A stretch of DNA of 54,485 bases from Bordetella parapertussis (GTDB lineage: Bacteria; Pseudomonadota; Gammaproteobacteria; Burkholderiales; SG8-39), in NCBI GenBank assembly GCA_945861875.1, contig CAMAWC010000016.1, forward strand, positions 1 to 54,485, given 5' to 3'. The notes below the pieces were generated by a model. It searched no databases, was not told the origin of the DNA, and saw nothing but the letters and a program-made list of their open reading frames with translations. The position numbers were made by a program, and so were the translations under genes. Shown one piece after another: positions 16,792-24,205 of this stretch. Numbering within the stretch: position 1 is the first letter of the stretch; every line of letters begins with the position of its first letter.

Positions 16792-17379
16792 ATGAAAAAC
16801 GATCCCGCCATCGCGTCAGCGGACGACAAAGCCCGCATCCCGAAACAGATCGGGCTGCAAGTGCGTGCTGCACGCAAGGCGAAGGGCCTTTCCATTCGGG
16901 CCGCTGCGCAACAACTGCAGTGCTCGCCGCGCTTTGTCCTGCAGCTCGAACAGGGCAAACCCACCGCGCGCATGGACAAGGTGTTGCAAACGCTTTCAGG
17001 ATTGGGGCTGCAACTGTCCGTGCAGGCCGAGGGTGCCGCCGCGCCGGCCGATTCGCGGCAGCAAACGGCGAGGCTTGACGCACGCGCAAAACAAGGCCTG
17101 CATGAAGAGCGGCTCGCAAGGGCGCATGATCGCGTGGCGACAATGCTTGCCCTCGATGCGGCAGGGCCCGATGCGATCGAACGCGCCCGCAGCCAGGTGC
17201 GTAAATGGGCCGACAACCATATCTGCAGCCAATGGTACGTCGATCAATGGGGCGCCATTCTTGCGGGCTCGGGCCGGGACATCGCCTTGAAAATGCTGCG
17301 CCTGGAAAAGTCCGATGCAAAGGCCTTGTTCCAGAACACGCCGTTCGGATTTTTGGTGCGCGGGCACATGCGGCCATGA
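16792..17379 (+). CDS. XRE-type HTH protein, putative antitoxin/regulator of a two-gene module
   Basis: A 195-residue protein. Residues 20-75 are a HipB/XRE-like helix-turn-helix (IGLQVRAARKAKGLSIRAAA, SPRFVLQLEQGKPTARMDKVLQTLSGLG). The remaining 110 residues form a second, mostly helical part rich in Arg, Ala and Trp (ERARSQVRKWADNHICSQWYVDQWGAIL, ending FGFLVRGHMRP) that I do not recognise. Its stop overlaps the start of the next gene (ATGA, 17376-17379), so both are made together. The layout, an HTH protein followed by a nucleotidyltransferase-like protein, resembles toxin-antitoxin modules such as AbiEi/AbiEii. The upstream 100 bases are markedly AT-richer than the surroundings. Confidence 0.75.
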   Translation: MKNDPAIASADDKARIPKQIGLQVRAARKAKGLSIRAAAQQLQCSPRFVLQLEQGKPTARMDKVLQTLSGLGLQLSVQAEGAAAPADSRQQTARLDARAKQGLHEERLARAHDRVATMLALDAAGPDAIERARSQVRKWADNHICSQWYVDQWGAILAGSGRDIALKMLRLEKSDAKALFQNTPFGFLVRGHMRP

Positions 17380-17963
17380 ATATTGAGCAGCTCGACAAAC
17401 TCTTCACGGCAGTCTCAAAAAAGCATCACGCGAAGACTTTCATCATCATCGGCAGCCTGACCGTGCTTGGCTTGATCAACGAACGAAAAATTCCCGATGC
17501 AATGATCGTCTCGGCAGAGGTCGATGCCTATCCCGAGGATGATCCGGACCGCGCTTTCGAGATTGCCGATGATTTTGGACTGGGCAGTGCATTCGAACAG
17601 GAGAACGGCTACTACTACGATGCCGTCTCCCCCGACCTGCCGACGCTGCCTCAAGGCTGGGAGAAACGGCTGATTGCTTACCTGCTGCCCGGCGGAACGC
17701 TGCTCAAATTCATCGAACCCCACGATGCCGCCATTGCCAAATACGCGCGTGGCGAACGCAAAGACCTGCAATGGATCAGCGCCGGCATAGCCGCCTCCAT
17801 TCTGTCGGTGGCGACGCTGGAGTACCGCTTTCGCGAAACCGTTTTCGCCGACGACCCCGAGCGCGAACGCGTGCGCGCGGCGATTGCGCAGGCGATCGTG
17901 CGAGCCGACGTGCGAGCCGACGTGCGGACCGACGTGAAGACATCGAAGCGGCGCAAGACCTGA
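17376..17963 (+). CDS. nucleotidyltransferase-like protein (DUF6036 type), putative toxin partner
   Basis: A 195-residue protein. It starts MNIEQLDKLFTAVSKKHHAKTFIIIGSLTVLGL, where IGS is the usual start of the nucleotidyltransferase signature, followed about 20 residues on by SAEVDAYPED as the acidic (E/D)xD metal site. PQGWEKRLIAYLLPGGTLLKFIEPHDAAIAKYARGERKDLQWI matches the DUF6036 group as I remember it. A possible role is transferring nucleotides to tRNA or protein, as in MenA/AbiEii toxins, but that is inference. The C-terminus holds a tandem repeat (ADVRADVRTDVK) before a basic end. It is coupled to the HTH gene by an ATGA overlap. Confidence 0.72.
   Translation: MNIEQLDKLFTAVSKKHHAKTFIIIGSLTVLGLINERKIPDAMIVSAEVDAYPEDDPDRAFEIADDFGLGSAFEQENGYYYDAVSPDLPTLPQGWEKRLIAYLLPGGTLLKFIEPHDAAIAKYARGERKDLQWISAGIAASILSVATLEYRFRETVFADDPERERVRAAIAQAIVRADVRADVRTDVKTSKRRKT
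17898..17936. repeat. 12-base tandem repeat inside the nucleotidyltransferase-like gene
   Basis: Three units of GTGCGAGCCGAC (third unit GTGCGGACCGAC) followed by GTG. It keeps the reading frame and encodes VRAD-VRAD-VRTD-V, so unit gain or loss would change tail length by four residues. Confidence 0.8.
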
Positions 17964-18087
17964 AACCGGCGCGCGTTAAACCTTTCGCGCTATGAAAATT
18001 TACAATCGTAGCGAGATACGCCCCGGCTGAGGCCGGCGGCGGCTTGAGTCCCTTTTTGACCCATCCCGTTTAAATTCGAGAAGGCAA

Positions 18088-18130
18088 ATCGGCTGGAAAC
18101 CCGCGTCTGGCGGGCATTTCCAGCATATGG
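18088..18130. repeat. ATCGGCTGGAAACC family repeat (copy B)
   Basis: ATCGGCTGGAAACCCGCGTC then TGGCGGGCATTTCCAGCATATGG; the ends GCTGGAAA and TTTCCAGC pair. Located in the 218-base spacer before the hydratase gene, which otherwise holds nothing I can identify. Near-identical to the copy at 29813. Confidence 0.75.
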
Positions 18131-18181
18131 CACTCGCCACGAAGCCGATGAAACCAATCGCCGGTTTCGATTGCGTGGGAC

Positions 18182-19036
18182 ATGAACCATGGCCTGCCCC
18201 ATACTATTGCGACCATGATAGCGACGCCTGATCTCGGTGCGATAGCGCGGGAAGTTAAAGCCGCGCAAGACAGTGGCGGACCGCTTGAGCCATTCACCTC
18301 GCGCCATGGCGGCATTGATGACGCCCAGGCCTATGCCGTCGCCGGCCTCGTGCACGCAGCGCGCCTCGCCGAGGGCGCAGTGCCGGTCGGGCGCAAGATA
18401 GGCTTTACCAACCCGGAGATGTGGGACTTGTATGGCGTGCGCGCGCCGGTCTGGGCCTACGTTTACGCATCGACGGTCGAATTCCTGGCCGACTCGCGCG
18501 GCAGTTGCCGGCTCGGCCACTTTGCCGCGCCGCGCATCGAACCGGAAATCGTTGTGCATTTTCATACCGCGCCGCCGGTGGGTGCGGACGCTGCCGCGCT
18601 GCTCGCCTGCATCGACTGGATCGCCCACGGCTTTGAAGTCGTGCAGTCGCATTACCCCGACTGGAAATTCCGCGCCGCCGACACCATCGCCGACGCCGGC
18701 ATGCACGCGCGCCTGCTGGTGGGCGAACCGCAGCCGGTTGGCAAGCTCGGCGCCACGGTGTTGTCAGATCTGGAGCGCTTTACGCTGAGCCTGTCCTGCA
18801 ACGGCGAGGTGCGCGAACAAGGCAAGGGCACCAATGTCCTCGGTAGCCCGCTGAAAGCGGTTGCTCACTTGATCGGCGTGCTCGCAAACCAGCCCGACAG
18901 CCGGCCATTGCAGGCGGGCGAGTTGATGACGACGGGCACGATTACCGCGGCGCCGTACATCAACGCCGGGGAGGCGTGGACTACGGCGATTGAGGGAATA
19001 GCCCTGCCGGGGCTGGCATTGAAACTTGAGGCTTAA
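18182..19036 (+). CDS. 2-keto-4-pentenoate hydratase (MhpD-type, FAH superfamily)
   Basis: A 284-residue protein of the fumarylacetoacetate-hydrolase superfamily, hydratase branch. Visible marks: VGRKIGFTNPEMWDLYGVRAPVWAYVY, the metal-site region RIEPEIVVHFHT, GFEVVQSHYPDWKFRAADTIADAG, and the C-terminal ELMTTGTITAAPYI. Such enzymes add water to 2-hydroxypenta-2,4-dienoate in meta-cleavage pathways of aromatics, or act on related 2-keto acids. It stands alone without the aldolase/dehydrogenase partners, so the pathway is open. ATG at 18182 has a weak GTGGGA upstream; ATG at 18215 is an alternative start. Confidence 0.85.
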   Translation: MNHGLPHTIATMIATPDLGAIAREVKAAQDSGGPLEPFTSRHGGIDDAQAYAVAGLVHAARLAEGAVPVGRKIGFTNPEMWDLYGVRAPVWAYVYASTVEFLADSRGSCRLGHFAAPRIEPEIVVHFHTAPPVGADAAALLACIDWIAHGFEVVQSHYPDWKFRAADTIADAGMHARLLVGEPQPVGKLGATVLSDLERFTLSLSCNGEVREQGKGTNVLGSPLKAVAHLIGVLANQPDSRPLQAGELMTTGTITAAPYINAGEAWTTAIEGIALPGLALKLEA

Positions 19037-19067
19037 GCCCGCAGCAGCTTGAAATAAACGCTGCCCC

Positions 19068-20048
19068 TCACTCGACCTTGATACCAGTCCGCGCCACAAG
19101 GTCGGTCCATTGCTGGATCTCGCGCGTCATGCGCGCCGTGAATTCCTGCGAACTTATCGACATCACGCGCGCGCCCTGGCCGTTGAACAGTTCGCGCACC
19201 GTCGGCTTTTCCATGATCTTTGCCAGCTCGGCCTGCAGGCGCGCCACGGCCTGCGGCGGCGTGCCTGCCGGCGCCAGGAGGCCGAACCAGATGGGCGCGT
19301 CATAGTCGGCAAAGCCCTGCTCGGCAAACGTCGGCGCGTCGGGCAGCAGCGGGCTGCGCTGTGAGCCGGTCACACCGAGGGCGCGCAGCCTCCCGGCCTT
19401 GATCTGCCCGCTGGCACTGGCCAGGCTGGAAGTGCCGAAATCAATGCGACCGGCAACGGCTTCGGTGATAGACCCGGCAACGCCCTTGTAGGGAACGTGG
19501 ATCACGCGGATCTTGGTCTTGTCAAAAAACAGCGCCGCGGCGAGGTGGGACGAGGTCCCCTGCCCGCCCGAGCCAAAGGTCAGGCTGTCGGGCTTTTCCT
19601 GTGCGAGGCGCACCAGCGCGCGGGCGTCGGCCGCCGGCAGGTCAACGCGCGCCCACATTGCAGTGGGCGCTTCGGCCAGCAAGGCCACCGGCACAAAATC
19701 CTTGAGCGGCTGGTAGGGCAGCTTGGGGAACAGCGCCGGGTTGACGGTGAAGGTGTTCTCGGTAAAGAGCAGGGTGTAGCCGTCGGGCTGCGACTTGGCC
19801 ACGGCGTCTATGCCGATGATGCCGCTCGCCCCGGTGCGGTTTTCCACGATAACCGTTTGCCCCAGCGGCTCGGTGAGCTCAGCCGCCACGCGGCGCGCCG
19901 CGACGTCGGTAAATGACCCGGCGAGGTAGGGAACGACGATGCGGATGGGCTTGGCCGGCCAGGTTGCCTGCGCCACCGCCCCGCCGCAGGCAAGGGCGAG
20001 TCCAGCCGCAACAAGGGCAAGCCAGGAAGGTCTGTACATTGAGTGCAT
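19068..20048 (-). CDS. Bug/TctC-family periplasmic solute-binding receptor (4)
   Basis: A 326-residue protein with a signal peptide (MHSMYRPSWLALVAAGLALA, ending GGAVAQA) and the Bug core: WPAKPIRIVVPYLAGSFTDVAARRV, NRTGASGIIGIDAVAKSQPDGYT, VIHVPYKGVAGSITEAVAG. The more usual GG of the phosphate-loop-like turn is GS here (LAGSFTD). GGGAGAA precedes the ATG at 20048; an ATG nine bases on is possible. It is the last gene of the MaoC-RidA-CoA transferase operon, 29 bases after another Bug gene. Two receptors in a row suggest two ligands or two affinities for one ligand. Confidence 0.89.
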   Translation of the reverse strand: MHSMYRPSWLALVAAGLALACGGAVAQATWPAKPIRIVVPYLAGSFTDVAARRVAAELTEPLGQTVIVENRTGASGIIGIDAVAKSQPDGYTLLFTENTFTVNPALFPKLPYQPLKDFVPVALLAEAPTAMWARVDLPAADARALVRLAQEKPDSLTFGSGGQGTSSHLAAALFFDKTKIRVIHVPYKGVAGSITEAVAGRIDFGTSSLASASGQIKAGRLRALGVTGSQRSPLLPDAPTFAEQGFADYDAPIWFGLLAPAGTPPQAVARLQAELAKIMEKPTVRELFNGQGARVMSISSQEFTARMTREIQQWTDLVARTGIKVE

Positions 20049-20077
20049 GGTTGCTTCTCCCTCTTCCGCCGTGAGAC

Positions 20078-21031
20078 TTACTCTGCCTTGATGCCGGTGT
20101 CCTTCACCACCTTGGCCCACAGCGTGACTTCGTTACGCAGGAAGGTGACAAACTCATCCGGCGTGGAAGGGGTGAGCACCACACCTTGCGGCGCCGCCTG
20201 CGCCTTCACTTCCGGGTCTTCGAGCAGTGTGCGTGAAGCCGAGTTCAGGCGGGCGATGATGGCCGGCGGCGTGCCGGCCGGGGCGAGCAGGCCGTACCAG
20301 GTGGTGGCGACAAAGTTGATGCCCGACTCGACGACCGTGGGAATCTCCGGGGCGAGCGGCGAGCGCTTGGCGCCGGTGACGGCGAGGCCCTTCAACTTGC
20401 CGCCCTTGACCTGCGGCAGCGTGGTGCCAATGCCCGAGATCACCAGTTGCACGTCGCCTGACATCACCGCCGCCATGGCCGGCGCCGCGCCCTTGAAGGG
20501 GATGCGCGTGATCTGTATGCCGGCAAGCGAGTCAAACAGTTCGGTGGCCAGCAGCGTCGGGCTGGAGGTCGCGCCGTAATTGAGCGCGCCCGGCTTGGAC
20601 TTGGCCAGTGCGATGAATTCTTTCAGGGTGTTCACAGGCAGCGAAGGCGTGACGGCGATCATGTTGGGCGATTCGCCAACCAGCGTGATGGGCGCAAAGT
20701 CTTCCACCGTGCGATAGGGGACCTTCGGGTAAAAACTCGCATTGATGGCGTGCCCGGCCGAGGCGAAGAACAGGGTGTAGCCGTCTGGCGTGGCCTTGGC
20801 CACCATATCGGCGGCGATAACCCCGTCCGCGCCGCCCTTGTTCTCTATGACCACCTGCTGGCCCAGCACATTGCCCAGGCGTTGCGCAAAGACGCGGGCG
20901 ATCGCGTCGGTGGGTCCGCCGGCGACAAAACCCACCACCATGCGGATGGGCTTGGTCGGGTAGGTTTGCGCCACCGCATTGGACATTGTAAGCAGGATTG
21001 CAGCTAAGGAAAAGGCAAGTCGTTTCATCAT
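20078..21031 (-). CDS. Bug/TctC-family periplasmic solute-binding receptor (5)
   Basis: A 317-residue protein with a signal peptide (MMKRLAFSLAAILLTMSNAVAQ) and the Bug core: YPTKPIRMVVGFVAGGPTDAIARV, ENKGGADGVIAADMVAKATPDGYT, ITRIPFKGAAPAMAAVMSG. AAGGAG stands three bases before the first of two adjacent ATG codons and six before the second, so translation may begin at 21028. It directly follows the cupin gene and precedes receptor 4, in the same transcription direction. Confidence 0.9.
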   Translation of the reverse strand: MMKRLAFSLAAILLTMSNAVAQTYPTKPIRMVVGFVAGGPTDAIARVFAQRLGNVLGQQVVIENKGGADGVIAADMVAKATPDGYTLFFASAGHAINASFYPKVPYRTVEDFAPITLVGESPNMIAVTPSLPVNTLKEFIALAKSKPGALNYGATSSPTLLATELFDSLAGIQITRIPFKGAAPAMAAVMSGDVQLVISGIGTTLPQVKGGKLKGLAVTGAKRSPLAPEIPTVVESGINFVATTWYGLLAPAGTPPAIIARLNSASRTLLEDPEVKAQAAPQGVVLTPSTPDEFVTFLRNEVTLWAKVVKDTGIKAE

Positions 21032-21071
21032 GTGCTCCTTGATAAGTGTGATGTGCGGGGTCGTGACGGGT

Positions 21072-21467
21072 TTATTTGCGCACGACCTTGTCGGGGTTTT
21101 CGCCGTAGGGCGGCGAGTAAATGATCAAGACCTTCATGCGCTCGGAGGTAACGCGCACCGAATGAAACACGTCGGCCGGAAAAAAGCACAGGTCGCCGGC
21201 GCGCGCCTGGTGGGTGACGCCGTCGATGATAACCTCGGCCTCGCCCTCAATGAAGTACTGCGCCTGCTCCATGCACGGGTGGGCGTGGGTGGAAACGCCG
21301 GCGCCTTTTTCGACTTCGCCCAGCACGACTTCCATGTATTTCGCGCCGTTGATCGCCGCCGATACCAGGCGGGTGTTCTTGGTGCCGGTGTGGTTGGCCG
21401 GCGAGTAGGACTCCATGTCGTCCGGTCGGAGCACATATTTTGAAGTCGGTTTTTCGATGGCGTTCAT
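21072..21467 (-). CDS. small single-domain cupin
   Basis: A 131-residue beta-barrel protein. The first cupin motif is STHAHPCMEQAQYFIEGEAEVIIDG (metal ligands two His, a Glu-like position and a following residue), and the second is GDLCFFPADVFHSVRV with its His. The family covers isomerases, dioxygenases and binding proteins, so activity cannot be assigned. GGAGGGTGAAGG stands before the ATG. Its place in the CoA-thioester operon suggests it acts on, or senses, the free acid. Confidence 0.83.
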   Translation of the reverse strand: MNAIEKPTSKYVLRPDDMESYSPANHTGTKNTRLVSAAINGAKYMEVVLGEVEKGAGVSTHAHPCMEQAQYFIEGEAEVIIDGVTHQARAGDLCFFPADVFHSVRVTSERMKVLIIYSPPYGENPDKVVRK

Positions 21468-21485
21468 GCCTTCACCCTCCGTGAT

Positions 21486-21935
21486 TTATTCAGGCGCGCT
21501 GTCGCGGCAGCGGATCAGCGCGTGCTTGTCGTTGCGAAACACTTCTTCGTCGCGCTGGTTGTACACGTGGTCGCGAAACACCACCAGGCCCCGCCCCGGC
21601 TTGGAGGTCAGGCGCTTTTGCACCACCTCGACCTCGGTGCGTATGGTATCGCCGGGGCTCACGTGGCGCAGGAACTTGGCGCCCTCAATGCCGGCCAGCG
21701 CCACCACGCTGCCCTGGAACAGCTCGCCCGTCATTGCGGTGGAAAACGACATCACCAGGTGGCTGGGACAAATGCGCCCGGGCAGGCCGCGCGATTGCGC
21801 ATAGGCGTCATCGAGGAACAGCGGTACATCGTAGCCCACCAGTTTGCAAAAAGCGTCCTGGTCGGCGGCTGTGATGAGCCGCGAGGTGGTCGGGTAGGTC
21901 GCGCCGACTTCAAAGTCTTCGTAAAAGCGCGTCAT
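21486..21935 (-). CDS. MaoC-like hot-dog fold hydratase/dehydratase (1)
   Basis: A 149-residue hot-dog protein (YEDFEVGATYPTTSRLITAADQDAFCKLVGYDVPLFLDD, then SPGDTIRTEVEVVQKRLTSKPGRGLVVFRDHVYNQRDEEVF). The N-terminal part matches MaoC dehydratases, but the usual Asp-x4-His hydratase dyad is not in its classic form (DVPLFLDD instead of DxNPIH), so catalysis may differ from that of crotonase-like MaoC enzymes. Its ATG overlaps the stop of the CoA-transferase gene (21932-21935). Confidence 0.8.
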   Translation of the reverse strand: MTRFYEDFEVGATYPTTSRLITAADQDAFCKLVGYDVPLFLDDAYAQSRGLPGRICPSHLVMSFSTAMTGELFQGSVVALAGIEGAKFLRHVSPGDTIRTEVEVVQKRLTSKPGRGLVVFRDHVYNQRDEEVFRNDKHALIRCRDSAPE

Positions 21936-23173
21936 GACGCAGTCTCCGCGACGCGCACCGCGCCGCCCGCAGCAAGGCGCGCGATGTCAGCGGCGTCATA
22001 GCCCGCCTCGCCCAGCACCGCCTGCGTGTGCTGGGCAAATTTCGGCGCGACACCCGGATGGCGCGCCGCCTCGCCGTCAAAAAAACCGGGCGAGGCGAGC
22101 ATGCGCGTGCGGCCCACGCCGGCGTGCTCGCGCGCGACCAGGGTGCCGGTGTTGGCGAGGTCCGGGTCGGCCGCCACATCGGCGAGGGAATTGACGCGCT
22201 GCGCCGGGAAGCCAAGCCGCGCCGCGAGAGCCTCCCATTCGGCGACGGTGCGCGTGCCGGCGACTGCCGCAATCATGTCGTAGAGCTCGCCGACATGGGC
22301 GTTGCGCTCCACCGCGTTGGTGATGCGCACATCGTCCGCCAGCTCGGGACGGCCGGTTTCGCGAAAGAACTGCGCCCACTGCACGCCGCTGTAAGGCGTC
22401 ATGGCGACATAACCGTCCTTTGCGGTGTAAATGCGCCGGCCGCGCGCGCTCATCACGCGGTGATAGCCGATTTCGCCGCGGGCCGGCTCATAACTTTCGC
22501 CCTGCAGGTGCTCGATCAGCATGAAGGCCGCGAGGGTTTCATACATGGGCACGTCGATCAGGCCGCCGCGGCCGGTCACGGTGCGCCGGTACAGCGCGGC
22601 GAGCACCGCGCAGGCGAGGCCCATGCCGGCGACCTTGTCGGCGAGCAGGCTTTGCACAAAGCGCGGCACGCCGTCCTCACCGGCATTGAGCGCGGCAAGG
22701 CCGGAGGAAGTCTGGATCACGTCGTCAATGGCCGCGGCGTCGGCACGCGTGTTGGCCTTGGCAAAGCCGGTGGCGGTGCAATACAGGATGCGCGGGTTGA
22801 TCGCGGCCACCGCCTCATAGGAGAGGTCCAGTCGGTCCATGGCACCGCGCCTGACGTTGTGGATGAACACGTCGGCGGTGCTGATGAGCTTGCGCAGCAC
22901 GGCGCGCCCGTCCGGCGTCTTGAGGTCGACGGCGACCGAGCGCTTGCCGCGGTTGAGATTCAGAAATATGCAGCCCATGCCATCGGAGGCCACCGACCCG
23001 GCGTGGCGCATGATGTCGCCCTCGGGCGGCTCTATCTTGATGACGTCGGCACCGTAGTCGGCGAGGATTTGCGTGGTCAGCGGCCCGAACACCACGGTGG
23101 TGAGGTCGATGACGCGCACACCGGCGAGCAGCGCGGCCTCCGCGGGTTTTGCGCTTGTTACCGCTGCGTTCAT
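21932..23173 (-). CDS. family III CoA-transferase (CaiB/BaiF)
   Basis: A 413-residue enzyme. The N-terminus reads AGVRVIDLTTVVFGPLTTQILADYGADVIKIEPPEGD, the hallmark of formyl-CoA transferase-like proteins, followed by FLNLNRGKRSVAVDLK. The likely catalytic Asp is in AAIDDVIQTSSGLA. Family III enzymes move CoA between an acyl-CoA donor and a free carboxylic acid, activating the acid for later steps. The start at 23173 leaves 16 bases after the ridA stop. With two MaoC-type hydratases nearby it probably activates an unsaturated or hydroxy acid imported through the Bug receptors. Confidence 0.9.
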   Translation of the reverse strand: MNAAVTSAKPAEAALLAGVRVIDLTTVVFGPLTTQILADYGADVIKIEPPEGDIMRHAGSVASDGMGCIFLNLNRGKRSVAVDLKTPDGRAVLRKLISTADVFIHNVRRGAMDRLDLSYEAVAAINPRILYCTATGFAKANTRADAAAIDDVIQTSSGLAALNAGEDGVPRFVQSLLADKVAGMGLACAVLAALYRRTVTGRGGLIDVPMYETLAAFMLIEHLQGESYEPARGEIGYHRVMSARGRRIYTAKDGYVAMTPYSGVQWAQFFRETGRPELADDVRITNAVERNAHVGELYDMIAAVAGTRTVAEWEALAARLGFPAQRVNSLADVAADPDLANTGTLVAREHAGVGRTRMLASPGFFDGEAARHPGVAPKFAQHTQAVLGEAGYDAADIARLAAGGAVRVAETAS

Positions 23174-23189
23174 GGAGGGTGCCCGCGTC

Positions 23190-23600
23190 CTATTTTTCCG
23201 CCGACGGATCGCGCAGCACCGCGACGGCCGAGATTTCGATGAGCGCGTCCTTGCGCAGCAGGCCGGCGACCAGCACACCCGCCGCCGCCGGCTGCGCCGT
23301 CTTGAAAAACTCCCGCCGCACCGCCGCCGTGGCCTTGTAGTTCTCGGTGGTGGTGAAGAACTCCTGGGTCTGCACGATGTCGTCGCAGGAACCGCCCACC
23401 GACTTGAGCAGCGCCTCAAACTTGCGATAAATCTGCCGCGTCTGCTCGACGATGTCCCCGGGCGCGGTGATCTTGCCGGTCTCATCGGTGCCGGTGGCGC
23501 CGGACAGCCAGATGGTGTTGCCGACGCGCATCGCCGGGGCAAAGGTGTAATGCGCCGGCCAGGGCTTGCCGGCGGTGACAGGTTCGCGAATTTCGGACAT
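23190..23600 (-). CDS. RidA/YjgF-family enamine-imine deaminase-like protein
   Basis: A 136-residue RidA-fold protein (GNTIWLSGATGTDETGKI, DIVEQTRQIYRKFEALLKSVGGSCDDIVQTQEFFTT, LLRKDALIEISAVAVLRD). The Arg of the classic RidA active site (usually near the C-terminus in RxxVxV) is not obvious, since LRKDALIEISAVAV holds a Lys at the matching region, so it may belong to another RidA subgroup. RidA proteins hydrolyse reactive enamines or imines. The gene overlaps the MaoC-2 stop by one base (TGATG) and sits upstream of the CoA-transferase. Confidence 0.82.
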   Translation of the reverse strand: MSEIREPVTAGKPWPAHYTFAPAMRVGNTIWLSGATGTDETGKITAPGDIVEQTRQIYRKFEALLKSVGGSCDDIVQTQEFFTTTENYKATAAVRREFFKTAQPAAAGVLVAGLLRKDALIEISAVAVLRDPSAEK

Positions 23601-24079
23601 CAGCTTTTCTCCTTTTCGTTCTGCTTGTTTTCGTCCTGCTTGTTTTCGTCCCTCTTGTGTGGCATGACGCGGTAAACGTGGAATCCCTCCAGCAGGGTTT
23701 CATCGCGCTGGTTCAGCAGCTTGGTCTTGAAGCGGGCGAAGCGACGCTGTTCCTCGTTCCAGAGTTTTTCCAGCACGAACACGGGTCGTATGGTGTCGCC
23801 AACCAGCGCCGGCTTGAGAAAGCGGCAGCCCTGCTCGACAAAGATGAAGCCATCCATGCTTTCGCGCATGGAGGATGCGCCCAGCGCCGTCAACGAGGCG
23901 AGCAACAGCCCGTGCGCCAGCGGCTTGCCGAAATGGCTTTGCTTGGCGTATTCGACGTCGTAGTGAATGGGATGCACGTCGCCGGTGACGCCGGAGAAGA
24001 GCAGGAAGTGCGCGTCAGTGAGCGTCTTGGACGGCCCGCCGAAGCTATCACCCACCTGTAGTTCCTTGGCCTTGTTCAT
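23600..24079 (-). CDS. MaoC-like hot-dog fold hydratase (2) with repetitive basic/acidic tail
   Basis: A 159-residue protein with the classic R-hydratase signature: LLFSGVTGDVHPIHYDVEYAKQSHFGKPLAHGLLLASL, where D and H of DVHPIH form the catalytic dyad. VEQGCRFLKPALVGDTIRPVFVLEKLW continues the hot-dog fold. It should hydrate or dehydrate an enoyl-CoA. The C-terminus is an unusual hydrophilic tail, KRDENKQDENKQNEKEKS, encoded by a 15-base tandem repeat. It is the first gene of the operon; AGGA lies eight bases before the ATG. Confidence 0.87.
   Translation of the reverse strand: MNKAKELQVGDSFGGPSKTLTDAHFLLFSGVTGDVHPIHYDVEYAKQSHFGKPLAHGLLLASLTALGASSMRESMDGFIFVEQGCRFLKPALVGDTIRPVFVLEKLWNEEQRRFARFKTKLLNQRDETLLEGFHVYRVMPHKRDENKQDENKQNEKEKS
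23613..23657. repeat. 15-base tandem repeat in the 3' end of the MaoC-2 gene
   Basis: Three in-frame copies of TTTTCGTCCTGCTTG (with small variants at one or two bases), encoding the KQDEN-type tail on the minus strand. Only this tail is repetitive; the hot-dog domain upstream is intact. Confidence 0.8.
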
Positions 24080-24205
24080 TTTTGGTCCTGGTATGTGTAT
24101 GTTGCGGGACAGGGTGGCGTTGCTGGGATGCCCATGGGCGCGCCGCCTTCGCCGACCGGCAGCCGAAATCCCATTGCGCCAGTCGGCCCTTTCCAGACTA
24201 TTACC

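Noticed and set aside
17990-18706. Minus-strand frame opposite the hydratase start
   Set aside because: No motif, and it crosses an intergenic repeat.
22028-23242. 404-codon plus-strand frame opposite the CoA-transferase
   Set aside because: Antisense shadow; Ala/Gly/His-rich without motifs, while the other strand codes a complete family III CoA-transferase.
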